Source: CALBTQ01 sp036725605 (GTDB taxonomy: Bacteria > Lernaellota > Lernaellaia > Lernaellales > Lernaellaceae). From it: DNA of 64,000 nucleotides. The stretch lies in assembly GCA_036725605.1 (NCBI GenBank), contig DAIMDW010000018.1, positions 62,001 to 126,000 of the forward strand, given 5' to 3'. The translations under genes and the position numbers were made by a program. The notes under the pieces were generated by a model, which had not been told where the DNA came from, did no database searches, and saw only the letters and a program-made list of their open reading frames with translations. Positions 42,255-49,831 of the stretch are shown one piece after another. How positions within the stretch are numbered: the stretch's first letter is position 1; each line of letters starts with the position of its first letter.

Positions 42255-43037
42255 CTACTGCTTGACCTTTTTGGGTCCGACGGTTTTGGCGACTTCCTCG
42301 CCTATTTCCGCCTCGACCTCGGCCAGCGCCTCCTCGCCCGGTCCCAGCGACTTTTCGGCCACCGGCTCGGGGGATTTCAGGCCCAGTTCCATTTCGAACT
42401 GTTTGAGCAGCTCGTTGGCCTGCAGCGCCTGCGCCTCTTTCTCGATTTCGATGCCCGCGACGTCGATGTTGTCCAGCGCCATTTCCATGCGCGCCTGGTT
42501 CATCGCCGACTCGCGATTGATGCGTTCGATCATCTCGTCGTGCGTCTGGTCGACGCCGGCCACGCTGAACGACTCCATCGCATCGGCGACCTTCTTCTGC
42601 CATTCGGCCTGCTTGTGCTTGGCGATCGCCCGCTGCGCCTCTTCGACTTTCGCCTTCTTCTCCAACAGGAACGCCTCCTTGACCTTTATCGCTTTGTCGT
42701 AGGCTTCCTCGTTGATCTTGAGCTGCTGTTCGTCGCCGACGTAGTCCTGGTTGATCTGCTCCAGCGTGGTCGCGTAATTGAGCGCGATGTCGCGACGGTT
42801 GGCCTGCAGCGCCGCTTTGATCTTCGCCTTGAGTTGCTCGATCTTCGCCGCGCGTTCCCGCTGACGATTGGAAACCAACGTGACGTTGGCTTTGATCATC
42901 GCGATCGACTCGTTCATTTTCGGCACCTGGTCGTTCATGTCCCGGATGTTCTGCCGTAAAATCTTCTCGGGATCTTCAACGCTTTCAATCGCTCCGCCGA
43001 AGATGCTGCGGACCCAACGCTTGAACCGTTCCCACAT
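42255..43037 (-). CDS. pspA: PspA/IM30 family membrane-stress protein
   Basis: A predicted 260-residue ESCRT-III-like protein that coats stressed inner membrane. An amphipathic N-terminal helix (MWERFKRWVRSIFGG) precedes a long coiled-coil region with the DPEKILRQNIRDM start typical of PspA. The C-terminal ~50 residues are Glu/Ala/Pro-rich and beyond the usual length. The ATG at 43037 has GGAGG five bases upstream; the reading to 43073 has a non-family leader. The visible promoter is sigma70-like (43069-43098), not the -24/-12 type that drives E. coli pspA, and no pspF, pspB or pspC is adjacent. Confidence 0.88.
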   Translation of the reverse strand: MWERFKRWVRSIFGGAIESVEDPEKILRQNIRDMNDQVPKMNESIAMIKANVTLVSNRQRERAAKIEQLKAKIKAALQANRRDIALNYATTLEQINQDYVGDEQQLKINEEAYDKAIKVKEAFLLEKKAKVEEAQRAIAKHKQAEWQKKVADAMESFSVAGVDQTHDEMIERINRESAMNQARMEMALDNIDVAGIEIEKEAQALQANELLKQFEMELGLKSPEPVAEKSLGPGEEALAEVEAEIGEEVAKTVGPKKVKQ

Positions 43038-43068
43038 GGCGTCCTCCAAACATGAGGTGAGTCCTTTA

Positions 43069-43098
43069 TTCATACACGGTTATCCGAGGGATGGTCAA
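43069..43098 (-). promoter_or_regulatory. Putative promoter of pspA
   Basis: On the minus strand TTGACC (43098-43093), an 18-base spacer and TATGAA (43074-43069) give a ~25-base leader with GGAGG before the ATG at 43037. Confidence 0.45.
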
Positions 43099-43141
43099 GA
43101 CTGTGTATCGTCGAAAATATCCGCCCCGGCGCGGTTCGCGG

Positions 43142-43170
43142 TTGACATGCAGCCCGGCGTAGAATAGGTA
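43142..43170 (+). promoter_or_regulatory. Putative promoter of the lipoprotein gene at 43209
   Basis: A perfect TTGACA (43142-43147), a 17-base spacer and TAGGTA (43165-43170); the predicted start near 43177 leaves a ~32-base leader with GGAGG. The -10 resembles the TAGGxT boxes seen at three other sites. Confidence 0.42.
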
Positions 43171-43208
43171 AATTGGGAGCGGGAATTTATTCTTTTCCGG
43201 AGGATTCG

Positions 43209-43718
43209 ATGCGCCGGTTTTACTTGATGCCGCTGATTTTGTGCCTGTTGCTCCTCGTCGTCGCCTGTGCGCCCGAGGACGAAGAGGACGACTCCACGAC
43301 CGATGAATCGGTTCACATCGAACTGGTCGTCGACGAGGACGACGTTTTCGGCTTCGTGCCCGGCGCGGATATGGGCACGGTCGTATTCTCCGACACCGAC
43401 GGCCTGGTCGGCGCGCGCATCAAGATGGTCGTGGAGGTCGAAGAAATCGACCGCTTCCAGGATCAGACGTTGGTCGCCACGCTCGAACTGACCAACAAGA
43501 ACGCGATCCAGGAAGAGGATTACGTGGTGACCTTCGACGTGCGCAACAGCCGCACCGAGTACGAATTCTACATCCCGCAAATCTGGACCGTGCCGACGAT
43601 CCTCAACTTCGAGTTCTCGCTGCACTACCAAGAGGAAAACACCGAGGGCAACCTGGATGTCTTCACCGCCAAGCTCGACTACTGGTTCAAGGTCAGCCAG
43701 GGAACGCCGGCGACATAA
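43209..43718 (+). CDS. Acidic lipoprotein, unknown function
   Basis: A predicted 169-residue lipoprotein. The signal peptide ends LLLLVVACAPED, with lipobox Cys at residue 20. An acidic linker (EDEEDDSTTDES) follows, then about 130 residues of beta-strand-rich sequence (HIELVVDEDDVFGFV, FDVRNSRTEYEFYI) that look like one immunoglobulin-like sandwich; I do not recognise a named family. The ATG at 43209 has GGAGG six bases upstream; the reading from 43173 starts at the transcription start and is rejected. It is transcribed divergently from pspA and is monocistronic up to the repeat element that follows. Confidence 0.72.
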   Translation: MRRFYLMPLILCLLLLVVACAPEDEEDDSTTDESVHIELVVDEDDVFGFVPGADMGTVVFSDTDGLVGARIKMVVEVEEIDRFQDQTLVATLELTNKNAIQEEDYVVTFDVRNSRTEYEFYIPQIWTVPTILNFEFSLHYQEENTEGNLDVFTAKLDYWFKVSQGTPAT

Positions 43719-43873
43719 ACAGGTCGAAAAAGCCATCCCTGATTTTTTCATCTACAGCAAAAAAAGAGTACGGTTTTGTTTCCCTTCATTTTCGGCAACG
43801 ACTTCCGGTTGCCGAAAATGGCGATCCACCCATGGATCGCGACAGGTCGAAAAAGCCATCCCTGATTTTTTCA
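43719..43873. repeat. 155-base element: 32-base direct repeats flanking two perfect hairpins
   Basis: The 32-base sequence beginning ACAGGTCGAAAAAGCC is identical at 43719-43750 and 43842-43873. Between the copies lie two hairpins: CATTTTCGGCAAC (43787-43799) perfectly inverted at 43808-43820, and GCGATCCA (43821-43828) perfectly inverted at 43833-43840. No gene is present. The exact repeats around palindromes suggest a recent duplication or insertion event or a REP-like mobile unit. Confidence 0.7.
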
Positions 43874-43950
43874 ACGACACAAATGCGTACGCGATTTTTC
43901 GTCATCCATCCGCCATTCCCTTTTCGCCGTCAAAGCCTTAAAGTAAGCGA

Positions 43951-46023
43951 ATGAAACGAATACTGCCGTTGCTGCTGTTGTTGTGTGCGCTCGGCGCGAT
44001 CGCCGGCGACGGACCGGCGTTGCATTTTCACGCCGGCGACGTGGCCGCCCCGACGATGTCCGCCGCGCAACTGAGCGCGCAATGGAAAACGCTGATCGAC
44101 GCGGGACACCCGTTCCTGTTGCGTTTTGATCGCGGTCCCGCCCTGCCCGCCGCCCTGGAACCGCAAGCTTACGGCCTGCGCTGGCTGGCGCCCGTGCCGC
44201 CCGACGGCTACGTGGTCGTCGCCGCGCCGGGCGATCATCGCGTGCCGCCCTTCGTGCGGTGGGCCGGCGCGCTGCCGCCGATCGCGAAAATCGGTCCGGC
44301 GCTGGCGCGTGACGAAAACGCTGAGACCTGGCGCGTGCGGCGGCTCGACGAACCGTTGCGCACCGTCGCCGCATCCAAGGCGCTGCCGTTGACGGCGCTG
44401 CTCGCCGATCCGCGCGTGTGGCAGGTCGATCGCGCGCGTCCGTCCTTCCAGCCCGCGAACGATCGCGTACGCAAGATCACCGGCGCGGACGTCGTGCAGC
44501 GCAATCCCTGGAACCTCGACGGTCAGGGCGTCAACCTGGGCATCTGGGACGAGGCCGACGTCGACCACTCCGACTTCAGCGGTCGCTTGACCAACATGCA
44601 ATCGTTGGGCGCCGGCGAGCACGCGACCCACGTGGCCGGCACGATGGCCGGCAACGGCGCGCTCAGCGGCGGACTCTACGCGGGCGTCGCGCCGGGCGCA
44701 AAAATCTTCGCCTGGGACTTCGAAGATCCGCAAACCGATTTGGCCGGCGAAGGTTTCGCCAACAACGTCGCCTGGATCAACAACAGTTGGACCTACTGGA
44801 TCGAGGAATCGCTGGAAAACTGCTCGGCGCTAAACACCTACGACGAATTCACCGCCGCCTACGACGAATTCGCGCGCGGCACGTACGGCCAGGTCGTGGG
44901 CATCAACTTCGCCGCGGGCAACATGGCCGACATGTGGGATTGCGGCATCGCCAAACGCGGCGGCTACGAAAGCCTGCCGCCGCCGGGCACGGCGAAAAAC
45001 GTGATCACCGTGGGCAGCGCCGACGACGGCAACACGGTCAGCTCCTTCTCCAGCCGCGGCCCGACCGCCGACGGGCGCATCAAGCCCGACGTCGTGGCCA
45101 TGGGCTGCGACCGGATCGACGACGGCTACATCACCTCGACGCTGCCGGGCGACGGATACGGCGGTCCGGGCTGGTGCGGCACGAGCATGGCCACGCCGCA
45201 GGTGACCGGCGCGGCGGGCCTGCTGCTCGAACTGGCCGCGCGCCGCGAAATCGAAACGCCCTCCTCATTGATCAAAGCGCTGTTCATCGCCGGAGCGCGC
45301 GACTACGCGTCGCCGGGACCGTCCTTCGCCACCGGCTACGGCCACATCGACCTGGTGACCTCGACCTCGATGCTCAACCGCGACGCGTTCGTCGTGGCCA
45401 CGTTGACCGCCGACGAAATGACCTTCGAAAAAGAAATCGACGTGCCCGCCGGCACCGCCGCGCTCGACGTCACGCTGGCCTGGGACGATCCGGCCGCGAA
45501 TCCGACGGCGAGCATCGCGCTGGTCAACGATCTCGAACTGCGCCTGGTCGATCCCGACGGCAACGAACATCTGCCCTGGGTGCTCGACCCGGCCGATTAC
45601 GCGGCGGCCGCCACACGCGGCGCGGATCACCTCAACAACGTCGAGCAGGTGCGCGTCGACGATCCGGCGGCCGGCCTGTGGAAGGTCCGCGTGAGCATCG
45701 CCCTGCTCGTACAGGAGCAGACCTTCAGCCTCGCCGGTTGGGCGCTCAGCCGTCTGGATTGCGATCGGGACGGCGACCGCAGCCCGGGAGAAATCTGCCA
45801 GGGCGACGACTGCAACGAGTCCGATCCGGCGATTCATCCGGGCGCGGAGGAAATCTGCGAAGACACGATCGACCAGAACTGCAACGGCGAATTGGACGAC
45901 GGTTGCCGGGAGATCGACGACGACGATGACGACGACGACGATACGCCGCCGCCCGACGACGGCGAGGAGAAAGGTCCGACCAAGGAGCGCGACGAAGACG
46001 ACGGCGGCTGCGGCTGTTTGTAA
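43951..46023 (+). CDS. Secreted subtilisin-like (S8) serine protease with MopE metal-binding motif
   Basis: A predicted 690-residue exported protease. The signal peptide ends CALGAIAGDG. The peptidase_S8 domain spans ~185-470 with Asp200 in LGIWDEAD, His227 in HATHVAGTMAGNG, oxyanion Asn324 in NFAAGN and Ser412 in GTSMATPQ. A beta-sandwich P-type domain (~490-605) follows, with ALVNDLELRLVDPDGN. Residues ~610-650 carry the MopE-type motif (DCDRDGD, CQGDDCNESDPAIHPGA, DQNCNG), a calcium or metal-binding repeat of surface proteins. The end is a poly-Asp stretch and GCGCL. The ATG at 43951 has no clear ribosome site and a weak TAAAGT box seven bases upstream. The neighbouring small Cys-rich lipoprotein gene lies 18 bases downstream. 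Confidence 0.92.
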   Translation: MKRILPLLLLLCALGAIAGDGPALHFHAGDVAAPTMSAAQLSAQWKTLIDAGHPFLLRFDRGPALPAALEPQAYGLRWLAPVPPDGYVVVAAPGDHRVPPFVRWAGALPPIAKIGPALARDENAETWRVRRLDEPLRTVAASKALPLTALLADPRVWQVDRARPSFQPANDRVRKITGADVVQRNPWNLDGQGVNLGIWDEADVDHSDFSGRLTNMQSLGAGEHATHVAGTMAGNGALSGGLYAGVAPGAKIFAWDFEDPQTDLAGEGFANNVAWINNSWTYWIEESLENCSALNTYDEFTAAYDEFARGTYGQVVGINFAAGNMADMWDCGIAKRGGYESLPPPGTAKNVITVGSADDGNTVSSFSSRGPTADGRIKPDVVAMGCDRIDDGYITSTLPGDGYGGPGWCGTSMATPQVTGAAGLLLELAARREIETPSSLIKALFIAGARDYASPGPSFATGYGHIDLVTSTSMLNRDAFVVATLTADEMTFEKEIDVPAGTAALDVTLAWDDPAANPTASIALVNDLELRLVDPDGNEHLPWVLDPADYAAAATRGADHLNNVEQVRVDDPAAGLWKVRVSIALLVQEQTFSLAGWALSRLDCDRDGDRSPGEICQGDDCNESDPAIHPGAEEICEDTIDQNCNGELDDGCREIDDDDDDDDDTPPPDDGEEKGPTKERDEDDGGCGCL

Positions 46024-46041
46024 CGCGCATGAGGAGAGCGC

Positions 46042-46347
46042 ATGAAACGCATTTTGTTTTTAGGATTGTTGTGCATTCTCTGGCTCGCCCTGCCGGCCTG
46101 CAACGAGGATGAAGACCCCGACACGCTGACCAACCTCACCTGCGACGAACTCGTCGAGCAGATTTACGACGACTGCGAAATCACGCTGCCGCGCCTGGAC
46201 GGCGCCTACCCGTCGCGCGCCAAGGCCCGCCAATATTGCCGCGACGACGAGGAATACGACTGGGCGTGCGTCGACGATTGCGCCTTCGACCATCGCGGTC
46301 TGTGCACGTCGCTGTCGTTGTGTCTGGAAGATTGCCTACTCGATTAG
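46042..46347 (+). CDS. Small cysteine-rich lipoprotein
   Basis: A predicted 101-residue lipoprotein. The signal peptide ends LWLALPACNED, with lipobox Cys at residue 20. The mature part is acidic and carries about eight cysteines (TCDELVEQIYDDCEI, RQYCRDDEEY, CVDDCAFDHRGLC, CLEDCLLD), suggesting a disulfide-knit exported domain. I know no family for it. GGAG lies eight bases before the ATG at 46042. It follows the protease by 18 bases and may be a partner or inhibitor of it. Its 3' end overlaps rimO on the other strand by 12 bases. Confidence 0.72.
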   Translation: MKRILFLGLLCILWLALPACNEDEDPDTLTNLTCDELVEQIYDDCEITLPRLDGAYPSRAKARQYCRDDEEYDWACVDDCAFDHRGLCTSLSLCLEDCLLD

Positions 46348-47685
46348 ATCGGCGAACAGGTCGTAATCGGCGGCTTCGGTGACGCGCCCGCGCACGATCC
46401 GCCCGACGCGGCAACTGTCCTCGGCGGGCGCGCGCAGGTAGGTCACGCCGTCCACGTCCGGCGCCTGCCGCGCGCTGCGGCCGACGTGCGAATACGCGTC
46501 GTCGTCGTGCTTGTGCAACACTTCTTCGATCAAAATTTCCTCTTCGCCGCCGATGCGCTCGGCCAGTTTTTCGCGGCTGATTTCCTGCTGCGCCGCCAGC
46601 ACGCGATCCAGACGATCCCGCGCCTCGTCGCGATCGACCCACTCGTCCTGCGCGTAGGACGCCGTGCCCTCCTCCGGCGACCAGGCGAAGGCGCCCAGGT
46701 GATCGAACCGCCACGCGCGGATGAACTCGATCAACTCGGCTACGTCGTCCTCCGTCTCGCCCGGATGACCGACCAGGAACGTCGTGCGTAGCGCGATGTC
46801 GGGCATCGCCGTGCGCAGCCACGACAACGCGCGTTCGCTTTGCGCGCGCGTCTGCGGGCGGCTCATGCGTTGCAAAACGCGATCGCTGACGTGCTGCAGC
46901 GGCAGGTCGAGGTACGGCACGACCGCGCGGCATTGCGCCATCGTCGCGGCCAACGCCTCGTCCACCCGCGCCGGATGCGCGTACAACAACCGCAGCCAAC
47001 GCAGGCCGTCGATTTCGTCGAGGCGGCGCAGCAGTTCGGGCAACGACGAGTGCGGTTTTAAATCAGAGCCGTAGAGCGTCAGATCCTGCGCCACCATGTC
47101 CAGCTCGACGACGCCCCCGGCGACCAGTTCGCGCGCTTCGCTGAAAATGTCGGCGAGCGGCCGGCTGCGGAACGGCCCGCGCAGACGGCCGATAATGCAA
47201 TAGGCGCAGGCGTTCGAGCAGCCGTCGGCGACTTTGAGAAAAGCGCGGTGCGGCGGCGTGCTCAGCAACCGCGCGAGCGCGCCCGCGTATTGTGGCGGGT
47301 GCGGCGCGAAGGATATCTGCCGCTCGCCCGTGCGCGTCAGGTTTTCCAACAACACGTCGAGCCGCTGGAAATCGGGCACGCCGATCACCAGGTCGAGCTC
47401 GGGCATTTCGCGCGCCAACTCTTCGCGGTACTTTTCCGGCAGGCAACCGACGGCGGCCAGCCAGCGCGTTTCGCCGGCTTGCTTGGCCTCGGCCATTTCC
47501 AGCAGCGTGTCGACCGACTCGGTCGTCGCCTCCTCGATGAACGCGCAGGTGTTGACCAGAATCAGATCGACCGGCCCCGTGGGCGCAACCTCCCACCCGG
47601 CGCGCCGCAGCAGCGCCGCGATGCCTTCGCTGTCGACGAGGTTCTTCGCGCAGCCCAGACTGATCAACCGGTAGGTGCGCGTCAC
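46336..47685 (-). CDS. rimO: Ribosomal protein S12 methylthiotransferase RimO
   Basis: A predicted 449-residue enzyme that adds a methylthio group to the conserved aspartate of ribosomal protein S12. The N-terminal UPF0004 domain opens RLISLGCAKNLVDSE and carries further cysteines in VNTCAF and AVGCLPEKY for the second cluster. The radical SAM cysteines are C156, C160 and C163 in GCSNACAYC. LLYAHPARVDEAL and PYLDLPLQHVS are RimO/MiaB hallmarks, and the short LGCAKNL start plus YSPEEGT-like text (WSPEEGTASYAQ) favour RimO over MiaB. A C-terminal TRAM domain follows. The start is GTG at 47685, overlapping the upstream stop as GTGA; the longer reading to 47949 is inside that gene. Confidence 0.92.
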   Translation of the reverse strand: MTRTYRLISLGCAKNLVDSEGIAALLRRAGWEVAPTGPVDLILVNTCAFIEEATTESVDTLLEMAEAKQAGETRWLAAVGCLPEKYREELAREMPELDLVIGVPDFQRLDVLLENLTRTGERQISFAPHPPQYAGALARLLSTPPHRAFLKVADGCSNACAYCIIGRLRGPFRSRPLADIFSEARELVAGGVVELDMVAQDLTLYGSDLKPHSSLPELLRRLDEIDGLRWLRLLYAHPARVDEALAATMAQCRAVVPYLDLPLQHVSDRVLQRMSRPQTRAQSERALSWLRTAMPDIALRTTFLVGHPGETEDDVAELIEFIRAWRFDHLGAFAWSPEEGTASYAQDEWVDRDEARDRLDRVLAAQQEISREKLAERIGGEEEILIEEVLHKHDDDAYSHVGRSARQAPDVDGVTYLRAPAEDSCRVGRIVRGRVTEAADYDLFADLIE

Positions 47686-48659
47686 GGCAGCATCTCCAGG
47701 AACGCTTCCAGGCGCGTCAGGCCCTGCCCGCTCAGCGGCCCGGGGCGATCGCCTTCGAGCGCCAGCATCGGTACGCGCAGCTGGTCGCGCAGCACGACCG
47801 CCTCGATCTGCCGGTGGCAGAACGCCTGCAGGTAATTGACGGCGCCGTTGGCGCGGCGGCGGGCGATTTCGCCGTCCAGATCGACCAGACGGTGCGCCAG
47901 GTCGTAGGGGTAGGTGTAGCGGCAGAACTGCTCGACCAGGTCGGTGCACTGGTAGGGCATGGCGAACTGGCGCGGCACCTCGGTGAAGATCAGCCGCGCC
48001 TCGTGTTGATCGACGATCTCGAACAGATCGGTGAAGATCGGCGGCACGCCCAGCAGCGCCAGCCGGCGATGACGGACCGCGCCGCGGCGCTTGTTCGCTT
48101 CCTGCAGAAATTCCTGCAACCGCGCGGCGAAGCCCGCCGGATCACCGCCGAAATCGCTGGCCGACACCAGCCACGTGTGCAGCTCGCGCGAGGAGATTTT
48201 ATTTTCCTCCCAGGCGAGGCGGTCGAGTTCGACCAGATGCCGGCGCAACGGACGCCACTGCCGCCGTACGGCCTCGGCCGCGCTGAGTTCGACGCCCAGC
48301 CGGTGCGCGAAGTCCTCCAACGCCGCTTCGACCAACGCCGGTTCGGGCGAGGCCGGATAGGAAAACGGGATGATCGGCACGCCCTGGTGCGCCAGTACTT
48401 CGGCCAGCGCGCGGGTGTTCGAGCAATCGCCGGTCAGCACGGCGACCACCGCGTCGACCCGGCCGCGTTTCACCGCCGCGTAGATGCCTTTGATCCAGGC
48501 GCAGATGTTGGGGGGAAATCCTTCGCGCTCGGCCTGATCGAGCAGTGCGGGCGCTTGCTCGTCTTCGACGAACACGTTGTTCAAATCGACCGCCCGATGC
48601 CCGGCGGCAAAGATGATCTCGTGCGGAACCGTCGTGGTGATGCCGATGCGTTTGCTCAT
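47682..48659 (-). CDS. 2-hydroxyacyl-CoA dehydratase D-component-like (HgdB/BcrB family) protein
   Basis: A predicted 325-residue protein resembling one subunit of 2-hydroxyacyl-CoA dehydratases and benzoyl-CoA reductases. Conserved cysteines that would hold a 4Fe-4S cluster are seen in PPNICAWIKG, TGDCSNTRAL and LQAFCHRQIEAV. The second dehydratase subunit and the ATP-dependent activator (HgdC/BadF) are absent from the neighbourhood, so it may be a stand-alone member of unknown function rather than a fermentation enzyme. The stop overlaps the rimO start (GTGA), so the two are translationally coupled. The ATG at 48659 has only a weak ribosome site, and it lies 19 bases after the small membrane-protein gene. 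Confidence 0.8.
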   Translation of the reverse strand: MSKRIGITTTVPHEIIFAAGHRAVDLNNVFVEDEQAPALLDQAEREGFPPNICAWIKGIYAAVKRGRVDAVVAVLTGDCSNTRALAEVLAHQGVPIIPFSYPASPEPALVEAALEDFAHRLGVELSAAEAVRRQWRPLRRHLVELDRLAWEENKISSRELHTWLVSASDFGGDPAGFAARLQEFLQEANKRRGAVRHRRLALLGVPPIFTDLFEIVDQHEARLIFTEVPRQFAMPYQCTDLVEQFCRYTYPYDLAHRLVDLDGEIARRRANGAVNYLQAFCHRQIEAVVLRDQLRVPMLALEGDRPGPLSGQGLTRLEAFLEMLP

Positions 48660-48678
48660 GGGTGACTCGGGGGGATCC

Positions 48679-49026
48679 TCACTCGCGCACCAAACCGAAG
48701 TACAACAGCACGCCGGTCACCACGGCGGCGCCGAGGAAAAACTCGGCCATCGCTCCGACGCCGACCACGTTCTGCACCAGGTTGCCTCCCTCGCCGGCCG
48801 CCTCCGTTCTTTCGACGGTGAAATGGTACACGGCGCTGTATCCCCACAAAGCGAACAGGACCATAAACAACTTCTTGCGATGGCGCGTGTAGATCATGCC
48901 GAAAATGAACAGCACAATGGTGATCGCGATGCCCAACTGCGTGGTCAGCGCATCGAAAACCCGGCCGCTCACCACCAGACCACTGACCAATTGCCAATTT
49001 TCCGACAACCATTCCACGACAGTCAC
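48679..49026 (-). CDS. Small three-helix membrane protein, unknown function
   Basis: A predicted 115-residue protein with about three hydrophobic helices: FDALTTQLGIAITIVLFIFG, then KLFMVLFALWGYSAVYHF, and a C-terminal VVGVGAMAEFFLGAAVVTGV. A short charged loop (TRHRKK) sits between the first two. I know no family. GTG at 49026 is the first start; a second GTG at 49017 has a better-spaced AGGGG and is an alternative. It precedes the dehydratase-like gene by 19 bases and may be cotranscribed with it and rimO. Confidence 0.65.
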   Translation of the reverse strand: MTVVEWLSENWQLVSGLVVSGRVFDALTTQLGIAITIVLFIFGMIYTRHRKKLFMVLFALWGYSAVYHFTVERTEAAGEGGNLVQNVVGVGAMAEFFLGAAVVTGVLLYFGLVRE

Positions 49027-49086
49027 CCCTTCCCTTCAGGTCGGACTCGGTCCGCCGGCAACGCGCGAAACGACGATCGCGGCCGA

Positions 49087-49656
49087 TTAAAGATCGGCCA
49101 GCTTTTTCGCCTGGTGCGTCAGCCGGTTGACCGTCTCCGGTCCTTCCTTGATCACCTTATGAATGTTCTTGAGCGCTTGGTTGAGCGCCTTGCCGATCGC
49201 CGGGGCCTTGGTCACGTCTTTGACCAGCGACTTGTAATCCTTCGCCAACGCTTCGCCGGACGAATAAACGTTCTTCGCGCTTTTCAGTGCGGTCTTGAGC
49301 ACCTTCCGGGCGAGCTTGGCGTTGTCCTTGGCTTCCTGCTGGGTCTTCTTGTCTTTCTTCTTGCGCAGTTCGGTCAACGTGTTGCCCAGTTTGTCGGCGG
49401 TGAAATCGGCCTGAATGTACGAAGCGTACAGCATCGCCGCGTCCTTGGAAAACTCGTCGACCTTCTTGCTGCCGGAAACCACGTAACGCACTTTTTTCTT
49501 TTTCAAGCCGTCCCATTCGGTGTTCTCGTATTTCTTGTACTTCTTATCCAGATCGCTCAGTTTGACGGTCTTCTTCTCGACGTCGCAACTTCCGGCCATA
49601 AGCACCAGTGAAAAAGCCGCCAGAACGAGCAGAGCAAAAAAGGCGTTCCGTTTCAT
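49087..49656 (-). CDS. Lysine-rich lipoprotein, unknown function
   Basis: A predicted 189-residue lipoprotein. The signal peptide ends LVLMAGSCDVEK, with lipobox Cys at residue 24. The mature part is strongly basic and helical, rich in Lys and Ala (KKVDEFSKDAAMLYASYIQA, ALAKDYKSLVKDVTKAPAI), suggesting an extended helical bundle able to bind an acidic surface such as lipopolysaccharide or nucleic acid; that is inference. No family is recognised. GGAGG lies six bases before the ATG at 49656 and a perfect TTGACA promoter lies upstream. Divergent from the carbamoyltransferase cluster. Confidence 0.72.
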   Translation of the reverse strand: MKRNAFFALLVLAAFSLVLMAGSCDVEKKTVKLSDLDKKYKKYENTEWDGLKKKKVRYVVSGSKKVDEFSKDAAMLYASYIQADFTADKLGNTLTELRKKKDKKTQQEAKDNAKLARKVLKTALKSAKNVYSSGEALAKDYKSLVKDVTKAPAIGKALNQALKNIHKVIKEGPETVNRLTHQAKKLADL

Positions 49657-49701
49657 GTGTCCCCTCCATAACCTTCGAATTACAGGAATAATCGTCGATT
49701 C

Positions 49702-49731
49702 ATCCTAGGAAACCACGACAATTGGTGTCAA
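49702..49731 (-). promoter_or_regulatory. Putative promoter of the lysine-rich lipoprotein gene
   Basis: On the minus strand a perfect TTGACA (49731-49726), an 18-base spacer and TAGGAT (49707-49702) give a ~39-base leader with GGAGG before the ATG at 49656. Confidence 0.55.
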
Positions 49732-49770
49732 CAGATTATTTATCGGTCGTTTGCGGAAAAAGTTAACCGT

Positions 49771-49799
49771 TTGACCGCTCGGAACCCGCCATGTTAAAA
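49771..49799 (+). promoter_or_regulatory. Putative promoter of the carbamoyltransferase cluster
   Basis: TTGACC (49771-49776), a 17-base spacer and TTAAAA (49794-49799, weak) lie 32 bases before the ATG at 49832. The -35 box is good but the -10 box is poor. Confidence 0.3.
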
Positions 49800-49831
49800 A
49801 ATCATAATTCAGGTCGGATGAAAGTGGTCTC

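Noticed and set aside
49081..49099. Perfect 7-bp stem across the stop of the Lys-rich lipoprotein
   Set aside because: No T-run follows on the minus strand, so not called as a terminator.
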